From: Lysinibacillus xylanilyticus
Lineage (GTDB): Bacteria; Bacillota; Bacilli; Bacillales_A; Planococcaceae
NCBI RefSeq assembly: GCF_001708185.1
Contig: NZ_MDDN01000001.1
Span: 496,001-560,000, forward strand
DNA: 64,000 nucleotides
Reading direction: 5' to 3'
The notes beneath the pieces were generated by a model, which saw nothing but the letters and a program-made list of their open reading frames with translations, did no database searches and was not told the origin of the DNA. Position numbers and translations under genes: made by a program. Shown here piece by piece: positions 16,712-25,344 of the stretch (its first letter is position 1; the number at the start of each line of letters is the position of its first letter).

Positions 16712-16978
16712 TTATCGAACACGTTTTTCTACAAGAAGCTTTAAAGCTGTACGTTCCTCACCAGCAATTAAAATATCGGCAAACGCCGGTGCGCAAATTA
16801 AATCTGTGCCACTTGGCGCTACAAATCCGCGTGCAATGGCCACTGCTTTCACGGCTTGGTTAAGTGCACCTGCCCCAACTGCTTGCATTTCTGCTTGCCC
16901 TTTTTCTCTGATTACCGCGACTAATGCACCTGCAACTGAATTTGGATTAGAGCGTGATGATACTTTTAATGAATCCAC
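16712..16978 (-). CDS. spoVS: Stage V sporulation protein S
   Basis: An 88-residue Alba-like SpoVS protein. The very conserved core is present: NPNSVAGALVAVIREKG, AVGAGALNQAVKAVAIARG and APSGTDLICAPAF. The start is a GTG preceded by GGGGAGG with a seven-base gap. SpoVS is needed for late sporulation (coat and septum steps) in B. subtilis. It is followed by its own terminator. In B. subtilis it lies next to ymdB, as here, although about 860 bp of repeats now separate the two. Confidence 0.96.
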   Translation of the reverse strand: MDSLKVSSRSNPNSVAGALVAVIREKGQAEMQAVGAGALNQAVKAVAIARGFVAPSGTDLICAPAFADILIAGEERTALKLLVEKRVR

Positions 16979-17213
16979 AATTATTCCTCCCCGTTTCGCG
17001 AATAGTGTTTACGCTCAACAACTCATGTCCCCCTTTTTTGGACCTCAAGTTATTGTCGATAGGTCATTTTATGCTCGGTAAAAAGGAAATAGACTATTTT
17101 CATTTCTTATATATTTAAATAAATCAAAAAAGACTGAAAATTCTTGTTAGAAAATTACTATGCCAATGAAATAAAGGTGCCGTTTTAAATCACTGAGGGC
17201 TCCTTGACAAAAC

Positions 17214-17408
17214 GAGGGGATGATTTCCGTTCCAGGCTACTCGCTTTCCTGTGGGCGAGCGTCGAGCCGCTTCCTCCGCTAAAGGAACGAAGGCTAAGTG
17301 CGTCACGTCCTGTGACAATGCCTTCGTGACCAACATCGTGTTGGCCTCAGGGTCTCGCCTGTCTCGCTATCCAAAACGGGAGTCGAGTAGCCTTCCACTG
17401 CAATCAAC
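17214..17408 (+). repeat. Palindromic intergenic element, second subtype
   Basis: The ends form an inverted repeat of about 30 bp: left GATGATTTCCGTTCCAGG then CTACTCG, right (reverse-complemented) GTTGATTGCAGTGGAAGG then CTACTCG. The inside contains AGGGTCTCGCC and GAGCCGCTTCC as in the other copies, but the core adjoining the ends is GGCTACTCG instead of GACTGAGCG. Its right end touches the long-repeat copy beginning at 17402. Confidence 0.75.
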
Positions 17409-17613
17409 AATAGTGTAGAACTTTTATAAAATTTAAGTATTTCAAAAGTGAACGAAAATGGTTACTCTTCAGAATAGAAACTTATAACAGTAAAGACGAT
17501 TGTATATCTGTCGTTGCGGCAGCTTCTCTTTCGCTCAAAAACACATCTTGATGAAGCTTCGTTTTATCACTATAAATTAGAGTGACATGCCAAAAATTCA
17601 TACTGAGTGAAGA
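17402..17613 (+). repeat. Long-repeat arm B (left flank)
   Basis: Diverged copy of 13135-13329 in the same orientation, leading into the element at 17614. The full unit is about 360 bp (17402-17764). The two units lie on either side of korB-korA-spoVS. Confidence 0.65.
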
Positions 17614-17738
17614 GGTTGATTGGAGTGGAGGCTGGGCGACTCCTTGGGGATTAGCGTCACAGATGAGACCCTAGAACGAGCAACGCGAGTGAAGCTGCTC
17701 ATCGGACGGGAAATCACCCAGTCGGAACGGAAATCACC
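17614..17738 (+). repeat. Palindromic intergenic element, copy 2
   Basis: About 125 bp, closely matching 13330-13461: GGTTGATTGGAGTGGAGG, GGGGATTAGCGTCACAGATG, CTGCTCATCGGACGG, then CAGTCGGAACGGAAATCACC. A few bases near the right arm are missing compared with copy 1. Frames across it are spurious. With 17214-17408 and 17402-17613 it accounts for most of the spoVS-ymdB gap. Confidence 0.8.
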
Positions 17739-17795
17739 CCCTCGCTTTGCCGAAGAGCCATACTTTAATTTCATTGACATAAAAGTTTTTCAACA

Positions 17796-17836
17796 TAAAA
17801 AAACTATTGTGGCATTTTTCATACACAATAGTTTCT
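17796..17836 (-). terminator. ymdB terminator
   Basis: AAACTATTGTG and CACAATAGTTT pair as an 11-bp stem, with TTTTTTTATG following on the minus strand, directly after the ymdB stop. Confidence 0.85.
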
Positions 17837-17840
17837 CTCC

Positions 17841-18638
17841 TTATCCTTGAAACGGATAATCTTCGTTAATATAAATTCGCTCACAATGTTTGGCTTTCCC
17901 TGTTTTATCATCAATCTCTACAAAGAACCCACTTAACACATCGCGTCCTTTTTTCGGCACTTCAAAACGGGATGGCATATTTGTTTGGAATTTATAAATA
18001 ACACTTTCCTTCGTCATCCCCAATATTTCATCGTATGGGCCTGTCATACCAACGTCAGTAATATAGGCTGTGCCCTTTGGATAAATACGTACATCGGCTG
18101 TTTGTACATGGGTATGTGTCCCAACGACCGCCGAGGCCTTTCCATCTAGATGCCATCCAAGCGCAATCTTTTCACTTGTCGCTTCGGCATGAAAATCCAC
18201 GAATACAAGCGGTGACGTTTTATGCGCTTCTTCGATTAATTTCTCAGCCATCGCAAATGGATCCTCATGAGGAGGTAAAAACACGCGACCATGAAGATTA
18301 ATTACAGATAATGTTACACCGTTTTTTGAAATTTGCACCATTCCTTTACCTGGTGCTTCACTTGAGAAGTTTGCCGGGCGTATTAAATAATCTGCATCAT
18401 CTATAAAATCAAAAATATCTTTGTTGTCCCAAGTGTGGTTGCCCATCGTAATAACATCTACACCCATTTGCAATAGATCATTATAAATATTTCGCGTAAT
18501 TCCACGACCTGCTGCTGCGTTTTCACCATTTGCAATAACAACATTTGGATTGTATTTTTTCTTCAAGCGAGGTAAATATTTTTCTACAGCATCTCGCCCT
18601 ATTGAACCTACAATATCACCTATAAATAAAACTTTCAT
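17841..18638 (-). CDS. ymdB: YmdB-family cyclic-nucleotide phosphodiesterase
   Basis: A 265-residue calcineurin-like metallophosphodiesterase. Metal-site motifs in order: FIGDIVGSIGRD near residue 4, NGENAAAGRGIT near 37, MGNHTWDNKDIFDF near 65, FVDFHAEATSEK near 147 and VVGTHTHVQTAD near 172. In B. subtilis YmdB hydrolyses 2',3'-cyclic nucleotides and influences biofilm formation and motility. I chose the ATG at 18638 since it begins the family sequence (MKVLFIGD) and gives the B. subtilis length; an ATG nine codons earlier is possible. In B. subtilis ymdB directly follows rny; here the capsule locus lies between them. Confidence 0.93.
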   Translation of the reverse strand: MKVLFIGDIVGSIGRDAVEKYLPRLKKKYNPNVVIANGENAAAGRGITRNIYNDLLQMGVDVITMGNHTWDNKDIFDFIDDADYLIRPANFSSEAPGKGMVQISKNGVTLSVINLHGRVFLPPHEDPFAMAEKLIEEAHKTSPLVFVDFHAEATSEKIALGWHLDGKASAVVGTHTHVQTADVRIYPKGTAYITDVGMTGPYDEILGMTKESVIYKFQTNMPSRFEVPKKGRDVLSGFFVEIDDKTGKAKHCERIYINEDYPFQG

Positions 18639-18842
18639 TTTTACAATACCACTCTTTCTATCCATTACGCCTTACAGTCATTTTGGTTTCCTGCTAATGA
18701 TATTGTGAGACCTACTCTTCATTACACACACCAAGAATAACCGCTACTTTGCTTTCATTGACGATCAATATCATCATTAATTGTAACCTCAGTAAGAACA
18801 TTAAGCAAAAAAAATATAAAACACTAATTATTCGGCAGTTCA

Positions 18843-19853
18843 CTAAATTATTTTATTCTTTTTCAAATTAACATAAATAAGTGTTGAGGATAAATTGAGC
18901 CAATTCATCTTTACTAGCCTAAAAAAGAGTAATTGCTTCACATTCCTATTAATAAGTTTGACCTTTAATAGATCCGGATACTTTTTTACAAATGATTGTA
19001 TCTCTATTTTGATATCTTGTCTGACTCTACTTGTCTGTATACGATGCAGAATCACAAGCAAACCTTCAAATTGATAATTTAAAAAGCTATTTTTTACTTC
19101 ATTATATACACCGCTTATTTCCAACTCTATTTTTAGCTTTTCATACAATACATCATACTTTTGACGTACATTTATATTCGTCCCTCTCGTTAATGAGTTT
19201 TGATTACCAACATTATAGTAATATAACTGCTTCGGAACATAGCAAATGGCTTGATTTTTTATGACGGCTCTCGTAATAAAAACTGTATCTTCTGCAAAAC
19301 TCATATCTTCATCAAATCGTAAAGCATGTTTATCTAAAAAGGCTTTTAAATATAATTTACAGCTAGCAAAGCCAAAATGCCTTTCTCCTATTTCAGTAAA
19401 TAACTGATTTAAGCAATCTACTGCACTAACAGAACAATAATCATGCGATGAATAATTCAATTTCCTACTACCAGTCATCTCCTGCCAATATAAATCACAC
19501 TTTGCAATATTCGATCCCGTTAAACGACAGGCAAGATACAATTCTTGGAGCATTGTTACCTCAATCCAATCATCTGCATCAACAAAGGTGACATATTGAC
19601 CATTTGCATGCTCAATGCCTAAATTTCTTGCCTTACTTACCCCTCCATTGGGTATATCAAAAACAGTGATTCGTCCATCTTCTTCTGCAAATTTACGTAA
19701 GATCATCAATGATTGATCACTACTACCATCATTAATAGCAATAATTTCAATGTTTTTTAACGTTTGCCGACATATGCTAATTAAACATTTTTCTAAATAT
19801 TTTTCTGCATTATAGACAGGAAGGATGACACTTACTAAGATTTTGGGTTCCAA
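18843..19853 (-). CDS. Family 2 glycosyltransferase
   Basis: A 336-residue GT2 glycosyltransferase with a GT-A fold. SVILPVYNAEKYLEKCL near residue 8, INDGSSDQSL near 40, NGGVSKARNLGIEHANG near 69 and FVDADDWIE near 90 are the nucleotide-sugar and DXD motifs. The C-terminal part is basic without membrane helices. The start is a TTG at 19853 after GGGAGG, and it overlaps the flippase gene by 19 bases. It is the last gene of the capsule locus and should add a sugar to the lipid-linked repeat unit; donor and acceptor are unknown. No clear terminator follows before ymdB. Confidence 0.88.
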   Translation of the reverse strand: MEPKILVSVILPVYNAEKYLEKCLISICRQTLKNIEIIAINDGSSDQSLMILRKFAEEDGRITVFDIPNGGVSKARNLGIEHANGQYVTFVDADDWIEVTMLQELYLACRLTGSNIAKCDLYWQEMTGSRKLNYSSHDYCSVSAVDCLNQLFTEIGERHFGFASCKLYLKAFLDKHALRFDEDMSFAEDTVFITRAVIKNQAICYVPKQLYYYNVGNQNSLTRGTNINVRQKYDVLYEKLKIELEISGVYNEVKNSFLNYQFEGLLVILHRIQTSRVRQDIKIEIQSFVKKYPDLLKVKLINRNVKQLLFFRLVKMNWLNLSSTLIYVNLKKNKII

Positions 19854-21379
19854 AATTTTGCGCCTCCCCTATTAACAAGAATGACTTTTAACTGCTCAAG
19901 CCATTTTTTTCTCTTCTCCTTGTTTAAGCCTACACATAATAGGCTAACGCACACAATTACACTATAGTAAAAAATATATAGAATGATTGAAAACCAAGTA
20001 ATTGTTGGATTTGCTACTAGCCATAAAAGCTTTATTAAACTAATAGCAAGTCCAAATGCTAGCGCTAACCTTCCTACCGCTTTCCAAAATCCATAAATAT
20101 CTAATTTTATTTTCTTATAATAATAAATATTCATGACCACTACATTGCCAATAAATAAGGAACACGCTGTGACAATTGCTGTGCCAATTTTTCCATAATA
20201 ATAAATAGCAGGAATTGAAATAAAAATATTCCCCAAAGCTACACTTATTAATAAAATCGTTCTAAATTTAAATAAATTTTTTGCCTTCAACACACTTAAT
20301 CCCAGGTTTTGTATGAGGTCTATGATAAAAGGCATCATAATGATTAGCACAATATAATAGACGGCTATAAATTCTTTTCCTAACCATAACGTTAAAAATT
20401 CTTTTCCAAAAAGAAAAAAGCCTCCCAAAATATAGCCAACTACTAAAAACTGCATGGATCCTACTTTTATAAATAATTTATTTATTTGCTCTAACCCGTC
20501 TTCTTGTGTCACTAACATCGAGATACGAGGCAAAAATAAACCGCTGATTGCCAAGGCCAGCGACATAAAAATTAAGACAATTTGTATAGCAACTGCATAA
20601 ATTGCCACATCCTCAGTTCCCTTTAATATTCCTAAAAGAACTTGATCCGTTTGCCAATAAATTTTGTCGACAATAACCGTAATAAAAATAAATATGGCAT
20701 AGACGAAGATTTCCTTTATAAATGCTTGATTATTCAATTTAAACGTAAATTTAATAGCCAATACTTTTAGACAGAATATGGCATCAATTAGTAAAAATAA
20801 TACATTGTAGATGGCTACAATATAAATCAACGTAACAGCACTCGTACCCTGTAAAAGAAAAAACAACATTGTTAAAGGCTGTATAATGACCTGTAGTAAT
20901 GCTGTTAATTTAATAAAAATGAATTTTTCATAGGCTTGTAAAATAGAGGAAAATACGCTTAGTGGAAATTGTGCTGCCAAGCTTATTGTCATAATATAGC
21001 CCATGATCTTGGCTTTATTTAGCTGCTCAACAGTCAAGCTTTTTCCAAAAATAACGTCCACTTGTGAAAATAAAAGGAAGCCAATTAATAATGTAATGAA
21101 ACCAATGCCAATAAATAATTTTAGAAAGAAACCATTTAACGACGCTTCTAATGCTTTATCATCCGTCGCTCGGTTTCTAGAAATATAGCGTACAATGGCG
21201 TTGCCTAACCCTAAATCTAAAATGGAAAGGTAGCCAACAAGTACAATCATAAGTGAATATAGACCGTACTCTTCTTGACCAAGTTTCGAGATGATGATTG
21301 GCGTAAATATTATGGAAGAAATAATCGTACAACTGATTGTTATATATGAAAGAACTGCTGCAATTTTAATTTCTTTCAT
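19835..21379 (-). CDS. Polysaccharide flippase, Wzx-like
   Basis: A 514-residue polytopic protein of the MOP/MATE-related polysaccharide flippase type, with about 12-14 hydrophobic segments. The N-terminus MKEIKIAAVLSYITISCTII and the motif GLYSLMIVLVGYLSILDLGLGNAIVRYI are typical. It would move undecaprenyl-linked repeat units across the membrane to the Wzy polymerase. I use the ATG at 21379, with AAAGG a suitable distance upstream. It lies between the two glycosyltransferase genes of the locus. Confidence 0.88.
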   Translation of the reverse strand: MKEIKIAAVLSYITISCTIISSIIFTPIIISKLGQEEYGLYSLMIVLVGYLSILDLGLGNAIVRYISRNRATDDKALEASLNGFFLKLFIGIGFITLLIGFLLFSQVDVIFGKSLTVEQLNKAKIMGYIMTISLAAQFPLSVFSSILQAYEKFIFIKLTALLQVIIQPLTMLFFLLQGTSAVTLIYIVAIYNVLFLLIDAIFCLKVLAIKFTFKLNNQAFIKEIFVYAIFIFITVIVDKIYWQTDQVLLGILKGTEDVAIYAVAIQIVLIFMSLALAISGLFLPRISMLVTQEDGLEQINKLFIKVGSMQFLVVGYILGGFFLFGKEFLTLWLGKEFIAVYYIVLIIMMPFIIDLIQNLGLSVLKAKNLFKFRTILLISVALGNIFISIPAIYYYGKIGTAIVTACSLFIGNVVVMNIYYYKKIKLDIYGFWKAVGRLALAFGLAISLIKLLWLVANPTITWFSIILYIFYYSVIVCVSLLCVGLNKEKRKKWLEQLKVILVNRGGAKFWNPKS

Positions 21380-21394
21380 CAACACACCTTTTCT

Positions 21395-22465
21395 TTATTT
21401 TGAATAACTTTTAGGTAACACCATTGGATACAATGATTGATATTGCTCTATTACCTCTTTAATATTAAAATTAGCTAGCACATGTTCTCTACCAAGTTTT
21501 GCCTTTTCAGCATATTGCTTTGAACTATAATTTAATGCTTTATTAATGGCTTGAGCTAACGCATTAGCATCCTTTGCTGTGACCGTCTCACCAAATTCTC
21601 TCACTAAATATTTGCAATCACCAACATCTGTCGTGATACAGCATGTTCCACTCGCTAATGCCTCCACTAATACATTTGGTAATCCCTCACCTGAGGAGGA
21701 TAAAACAAACAGATCTGCTGCCGACATTAACTGAGATATATCATCTCTACCGCCTAATAAAAAAATGACATCCTCTAAATGGGCTTCCTTTATCATTTGA
21801 AGTAACTCACTATTGTTCGCATCTATTTCAAACCCTACTAAAAACATATAAAAATCCTGTCTTTCAAGCCTTAACAGCTGTAAGCTAGCAATTAAATTTT
21901 TATAATCCTTTAAAGGATCCCATCTGCCAACGTGTAATAAAATATGACGATTCTCTACATTAAAATGCTCGAAATAATATTGCCTCTTAACACTCGGCAT
22001 AAATAAATCCGTATTAATGCCATTGACGATGACCTTATGTTGATGACTATCATAGCCAATTTCTTCATGAATCTCTTTTACTTTTGGACCACAGGAAATA
22101 ATAATATCCACCTTTTTAGATAATCTCGCACAAAGCTTTGCAATTAAGATAGTTGTCCATTTGTTTTCCTTTTTATCTAAATTGCTATGATGAATCCCCC
22201 AAATTAGCTTTTTTTTGCGAACTTTTGAAATAAGATAACCCAATAAGTTTGAATGGTACATCCATGTTTGGATAATGTCGCTGTTTTTACATACTTTAAA
22301 ACACTTTAGGAATGAGCGTAGAAAATTAGCTCTCAAATCACAAATATAAACATTAATATTTAATTGCTGTTGAATTAACTCACCATACACACCCATTTCG
22401 GTCAAACAAATAACATCTACCTCATACAAATCCCTGTCAACAGATTGCAATAATCGGTAAAGCAT
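21395..22465 (-). CDS. Family 4 glycosyltransferase with a displaced N-terminus
   Basis: A GT4 glycosyltransferase of the GT-B fold: HVGRWDPLKDYKNLIASLQLL near residue 175, FLLGGRDDISQLMSAADLFVLSSSGEGLPNVLVEALASG at 230-270 with the EX7E glutamates. From the ATG at 22465 it has 356 residues but lacks the first beta strand and Gly-rich loop. The same frame continues upstream without a stop to 22546 and encodes exactly that piece (KVTHIITAIGFGGAET), yet contains no ATG, GTG or TTG. A T7 run (A7 on the coding strand) at 22518-22524 lies between that piece and an ATG/TTG in other frames. Either an ATT start is used, the reading frame is restored by slippage, or the gene is damaged. Confidence 0.75.
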   Translation of the reverse strand: MLYRLLQSVDRDLYEVDVICLTEMGVYGELIQQQLNINVYICDLRANFLRSFLKCFKVCKNSDIIQTWMYHSNLLGYLISKVRKKKLIWGIHHSNLDKKENKWTTILIAKLCARLSKKVDIIISCGPKVKEIHEEIGYDSHQHKVIVNGINTDLFMPSVKRQYYFEHFNVENRHILLHVGRWDPLKDYKNLIASLQLLRLERQDFYMFLVGFEIDANNSELLQMIKEAHLEDVIFLLGGRDDISQLMSAADLFVLSSSGEGLPNVLVEALASGTCCITTDVGDCKYLVREFGETVTAKDANALAQAINKALNYSSKQYAEKAKLGREHVLANFNIKEVIEQYQSLYPMVLPKSYSK

Positions 22466-22601
22466 AGTTTCCGCTCCACCGAAGCCAATCGCGGTTATAA
22501 TGTGAGTAACTTTAATCTTTTTTTGTATACAATCATCCTTCTTTTAATTATGAGTTTAGATTATATTTGCTTATATTAGGGCCTAAAGGGGTAGTGCTTT
22601 T

Positions 22602-22717
22602 ACCTGAACGAATTCTTGGTTTTGAATGTTGTACATGAGCGGTCTACCCGAGCAGTTCCTCCGGTTACCTGACTATTTAAGAGCCCTTACCGAGCGAAGC
22701 TTAGATTACTTGAGTAT
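22602..22717 (+). repeat. 21-bp-period degenerate array, TACCTGAGCAG family
   Basis: Variants of TACCTGAGCAG occur at 22601 (TACCTGAACGA), 22632 (TACATGAGCGG), 22645 (TACCCGAGCAG), 22666 (TACCTGACTAT), 22688 (TACCGAGCG) and 22707 (TACTTGAGTAT). The last four are 21, 22 and 19 bp apart; the first two are irregular. The array lies between the two family 4 glycosyltransferase genes. The same motif family recurs at 49135-49248. Confidence 0.65.
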
Positions 22718-22730
22718 TTATGGCTTCATT

Positions 22731-23825
22731 TTATATGTAGTACGTACACATCTTTTGTGCAATATCTTCTGCATTCAATCCTTTATTGTCGATTCCATTA
22801 ATTATATTGCTTAGTTCAATCGGTTCGTTTTCTTTAATGATTTCATGTAGCCAATCTTCAATATTTCCATTTATATCTAAATACTGAATTAAACCAATAT
22901 TAAGATCTACTGCTCTTGGTACAGTTGCAGAAACAATTGATGGCGTGCCACATACTTGTGCTTCTAATAGGACAATTCCAAATCCCTCATATTTAGATGG
23001 TAAAATAAATTTATCGAACAACTGAAGAAGATTGATAATATCAGCACGTTGCCCTAACAGTTTTACAGATTCCTGTAATTGATTGCGTTCGACCAACAAA
23101 CGGATTTCTTCCTCTAAAGGACCCTCTCCAATAAATATAAATTTATAATTAATACCTTTTTGCTTTAATCTCGTTGCAAGTTTCAATAAAAACTGCTGAT
23201 TCTTCACAGGAACAAAACGTCCAATATGTCCTAAAACTAAATCATTATCGCGAATTCCTAATTCTTTTTTTAATAATTTCTTTTCTGCCTGTGAAAGATA
23301 TTTTATTTTGTTAATATCCATTGGATTAAATAATATGTCAAAGGGTTTCTCTCCAAAACAAAATTCCCCTGCATGTGCACTACATGCAACTAGCTTCGTC
23401 GCATTCATGACACTTATTTTTTTTAGGAAAGACAAAAGATATTTATTACTCCATTCTTCAGCAACATTTGTATGACTGTGTAACACTCTACATTTAACGC
23501 CAGCCAAACGTGCCGCTAGCAATGTAAAAATAGCTCGATAACCCGTATGATCATGGACTGCATCATATCCATTGTCTTTAATTATTTTGTATATTTTCAT
23601 CATATAGGCAAGAGGACCTTGCTTTGTGATATATTTTTGATAAAACAATTGGGAACCTTGTTCTATAAAAGAGTCATGAGATCTTCCCTTATTAAACACG
23701 ACAAAGTCAAAGTGGTACAATGACTTATTTGTATTAGCTAAAATGTCTAAAATCATCGTTGTAATGCCACCAAAATCTGTAGTCGGAATAATATGCAAAA
23801 TCTTCTTCATAGATTTTTTAGTCAT
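22731..23825 (-). CDS. Family 4 glycosyltransferase (EpsF-like)
   Basis: A 364-residue GT4 enzyme. ILHIIPTTDFGGITTMILDIL near residue 9 is the N-terminal loop, VLGHIGRFVPVKNQQFLLKLA near 200 the donor-domain start and LPSKYEGFGIVLLEAQVCG near 297 the EX7E motif. No membrane segments. It begins two bases after the kinase stop codon behind GTAAGG. It should add one sugar of the capsule repeat unit at the inner membrane face. Specificity cannot be read from sequence. Confidence 0.88.
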   Translation of the reverse strand: MTKKSMKKILHIIPTTDFGGITTMILDILANTNKSLYHFDFVVFNKGRSHDSFIEQGSQLFYQKYITKQGPLAYMMKIYKIIKDNGYDAVHDHTGYRAIFTLLAARLAGVKCRVLHSHTNVAEEWSNKYLLSFLKKISVMNATKLVACSAHAGEFCFGEKPFDILFNPMDINKIKYLSQAEKKLLKKELGIRDNDLVLGHIGRFVPVKNQQFLLKLATRLKQKGINYKFIFIGEGPLEEEIRLLVERNQLQESVKLLGQRADIINLLQLFDKFILPSKYEGFGIVLLEAQVCGTPSIVSATVPRAVDLNIGLIQYLDINGNIEDWLHEIIKENEPIELSNIINGIDNKGLNAEDIAQKMCTYYI

Positions 23826-23827
23826 CC

Positions 23828-24532
23828 TTACTCTACCCCATAATATTGATCATACATATTGCGCTTCATTTTAAAATTATTTAATACAATTCCCAAAATA
23901 TTGGCTTGTGAAATTGTTAATATGGACTTTGATTTTAAAACTGCGGCTTTCCCAACTGCGCCAGAATTGACAATCAGTAAGGTTCCATCGCACTTATTGG
24001 ATAAAATTTGTGCATCAGATACAAATAATAAAGGCGGAGCATCGAAAATAACGATATCGTATTTTTCTTTGGCGATCGCCAGAAAAGATATCATTGTTTC
24101 AGATGCCAGTAGCTCTGTTGGATTTGGTGGAATTGGTCCACTTGCAATAATGTCTATCCCTTCTACAAACGTTTTTTGGATCACATCTATAAACTTTTCC
24201 TGCCTAGATAATATAGAGGAGAGGCCCACACTATTGGCGAGATGAAATGTATGGTGGAGAGTCGGCTTACGCATGTCCGCATCGACAATTAAGACCTTCT
24301 TCTCCTCTTGTGAAAAAACAACACCGATATTCGCTGCATTTGTAGACTTTCCTTCCCCCGGAATAGAGGAAGTTACTAAAATAGTTTTCACATCTTGATT
24401 TGGCTGTGCAAATTTAATATTTGTACGAATCGTCCGAAACTGCTCAGATGGAATGGATTTAGCATCAGAAACAGTAACTAGCTTGCGAGCCATCAGTGAT
24501 TTATTCCTCTTTTTCCTTCGCATCGAAAACAT
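23828..24532 (-). CDS. Bacterial tyrosine kinase of the capsule locus (CapB/YwqD-like)
   Basis: A 234-residue BY-kinase. PSEQFRTIRTNIKF near residue 28 is the family lead-in, Walker A is TSSIPGEGKSTNAAN near 54, Walker A' VLIVDADMRKP near 81 and Walker B YDIVIFDAPPLLFVSDA near 160. The C-terminal tail ends YDQYYGVE, with only three tyrosines. It overlaps the modulator gene by TAATG. With its partner it controls chain length and export of the polysaccharide; the PHP phosphatase gene at 26508 would dephosphorylate it. Confidence 0.9.
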   Translation of the reverse strand: MFSMRRKKRNKSLMARKLVTVSDAKSIPSEQFRTIRTNIKFAQPNQDVKTILVTSSIPGEGKSTNAANIGVVFSQEEKKVLIVDADMRKPTLHHTFHLANSVGLSSILSRQEKFIDVIQKTFVEGIDIIASGPIPPNPTELLASETMISFLAIAKEKYDIVIFDAPPLLFVSDAQILSNKCDGTLLIVNSGAVGKAAVLKSKSILTISQANILGIVLNNFKMKRNMYDQYYGVE

Positions 24533-25248
24533 TATGGGTTCCCCCTAGGCTTAGACTTTTTCCCTACTTGCGACTCAATATTACTGACCACCCCGATAAC
24601 CGGTAATGATAAAATTTCTTCGATATCACGTTCAGTTTTGATTGTTTTATCAAATGTTTCCATAATATGAGCAAGCACGAGGGCCAGAGAAAAACCAACG
24701 ATAGTTGCTATGAGTATATTTAATATTTTGTTTGGTTTAACAGCTGCTGCATTTTCACTTGATTTCGCTACTGACAAAATATTGATATTGTCCACATGCA
24801 TGAGCACAGGAATTTCTTCTTTAAAAACTCCGGCGACGGTATTGGCAATTTCTACAGCCCTAGACTCTTTCTCATCTCGTACACGAATATTCACTACTTG
24901 AGAATTACTCGCACTAGAGACGTCTATTTGATTCATTAATCGTTCAGGTGTGGTCGTTAACGACAGCTTATCAATCACCTTCGTTAAAATAGCGGGGCTT
25001 TTAATAATGACGTTGTACGTATTGATTAACCGAAGATCCGTATCAACATTTTGTGCCCCTACTAGTTGCTGATTATCATAGCTTTTTTGATTCACGATTA
25101 TTTGTGTTTCCGCTTCATATATGGGTGTTAAAATAAAAAAACTTAACATAGCAGCTATACCTATCGACAACATTGTAAGCACTAGGATAAAGAACCAGCG
25201 TTTTTGCAATGTTTTTACTATACTTTGCACTGAAATTTCTTCATTCAC
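24532..25248 (-). CDS. Wzz-type chain-length modulator / kinase activator (CapA/YwqC-like)
   Basis: A 238-residue membrane adaptor with two membrane segments, near residues 18-42 and 173-195, enclosing a Wzz domain (YEAETQIIVNQKSYDNQQL). The cytoplasmic tail (DKTIKTERDIEEILSLPVIGV) is the part that activates the kinase in this family. In Firmicutes the modulator and kinase are separate proteins, as here. The ATG is the first codon of the unit with the kinase. Confidence 0.9.
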   Translation of the reverse strand: MNEEISVQSIVKTLQKRWFFILVLTMLSIGIAAMLSFFILTPIYEAETQIIVNQKSYDNQQLVGAQNVDTDLRLINTYNVIIKSPAILTKVIDKLSLTTTPERLMNQIDVSSASNSQVVNIRVRDEKESRAVEIANTVAGVFKEEIPVLMHVDNINILSVAKSSENAAAVKPNKILNILIATIVGFSLALVLAHIMETFDKTIKTERDIEEILSLPVIGVVSNIESQVGKKSKPRGNP

Positions 25249-25344
25249 AAAATAGATTCCCTCCTACAAATGCGGATTATTGTAATATTAATTAAGTATA
25301 TTAAGTAAGTCTTACAGTTATTCGGTAAAATATTTTTACAATAA

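Noticed and set aside
13330..17738. Elements as insertion sequences
   Set aside because: No transposase, and no clear target-site duplication by eye; called palindromic repeats instead.
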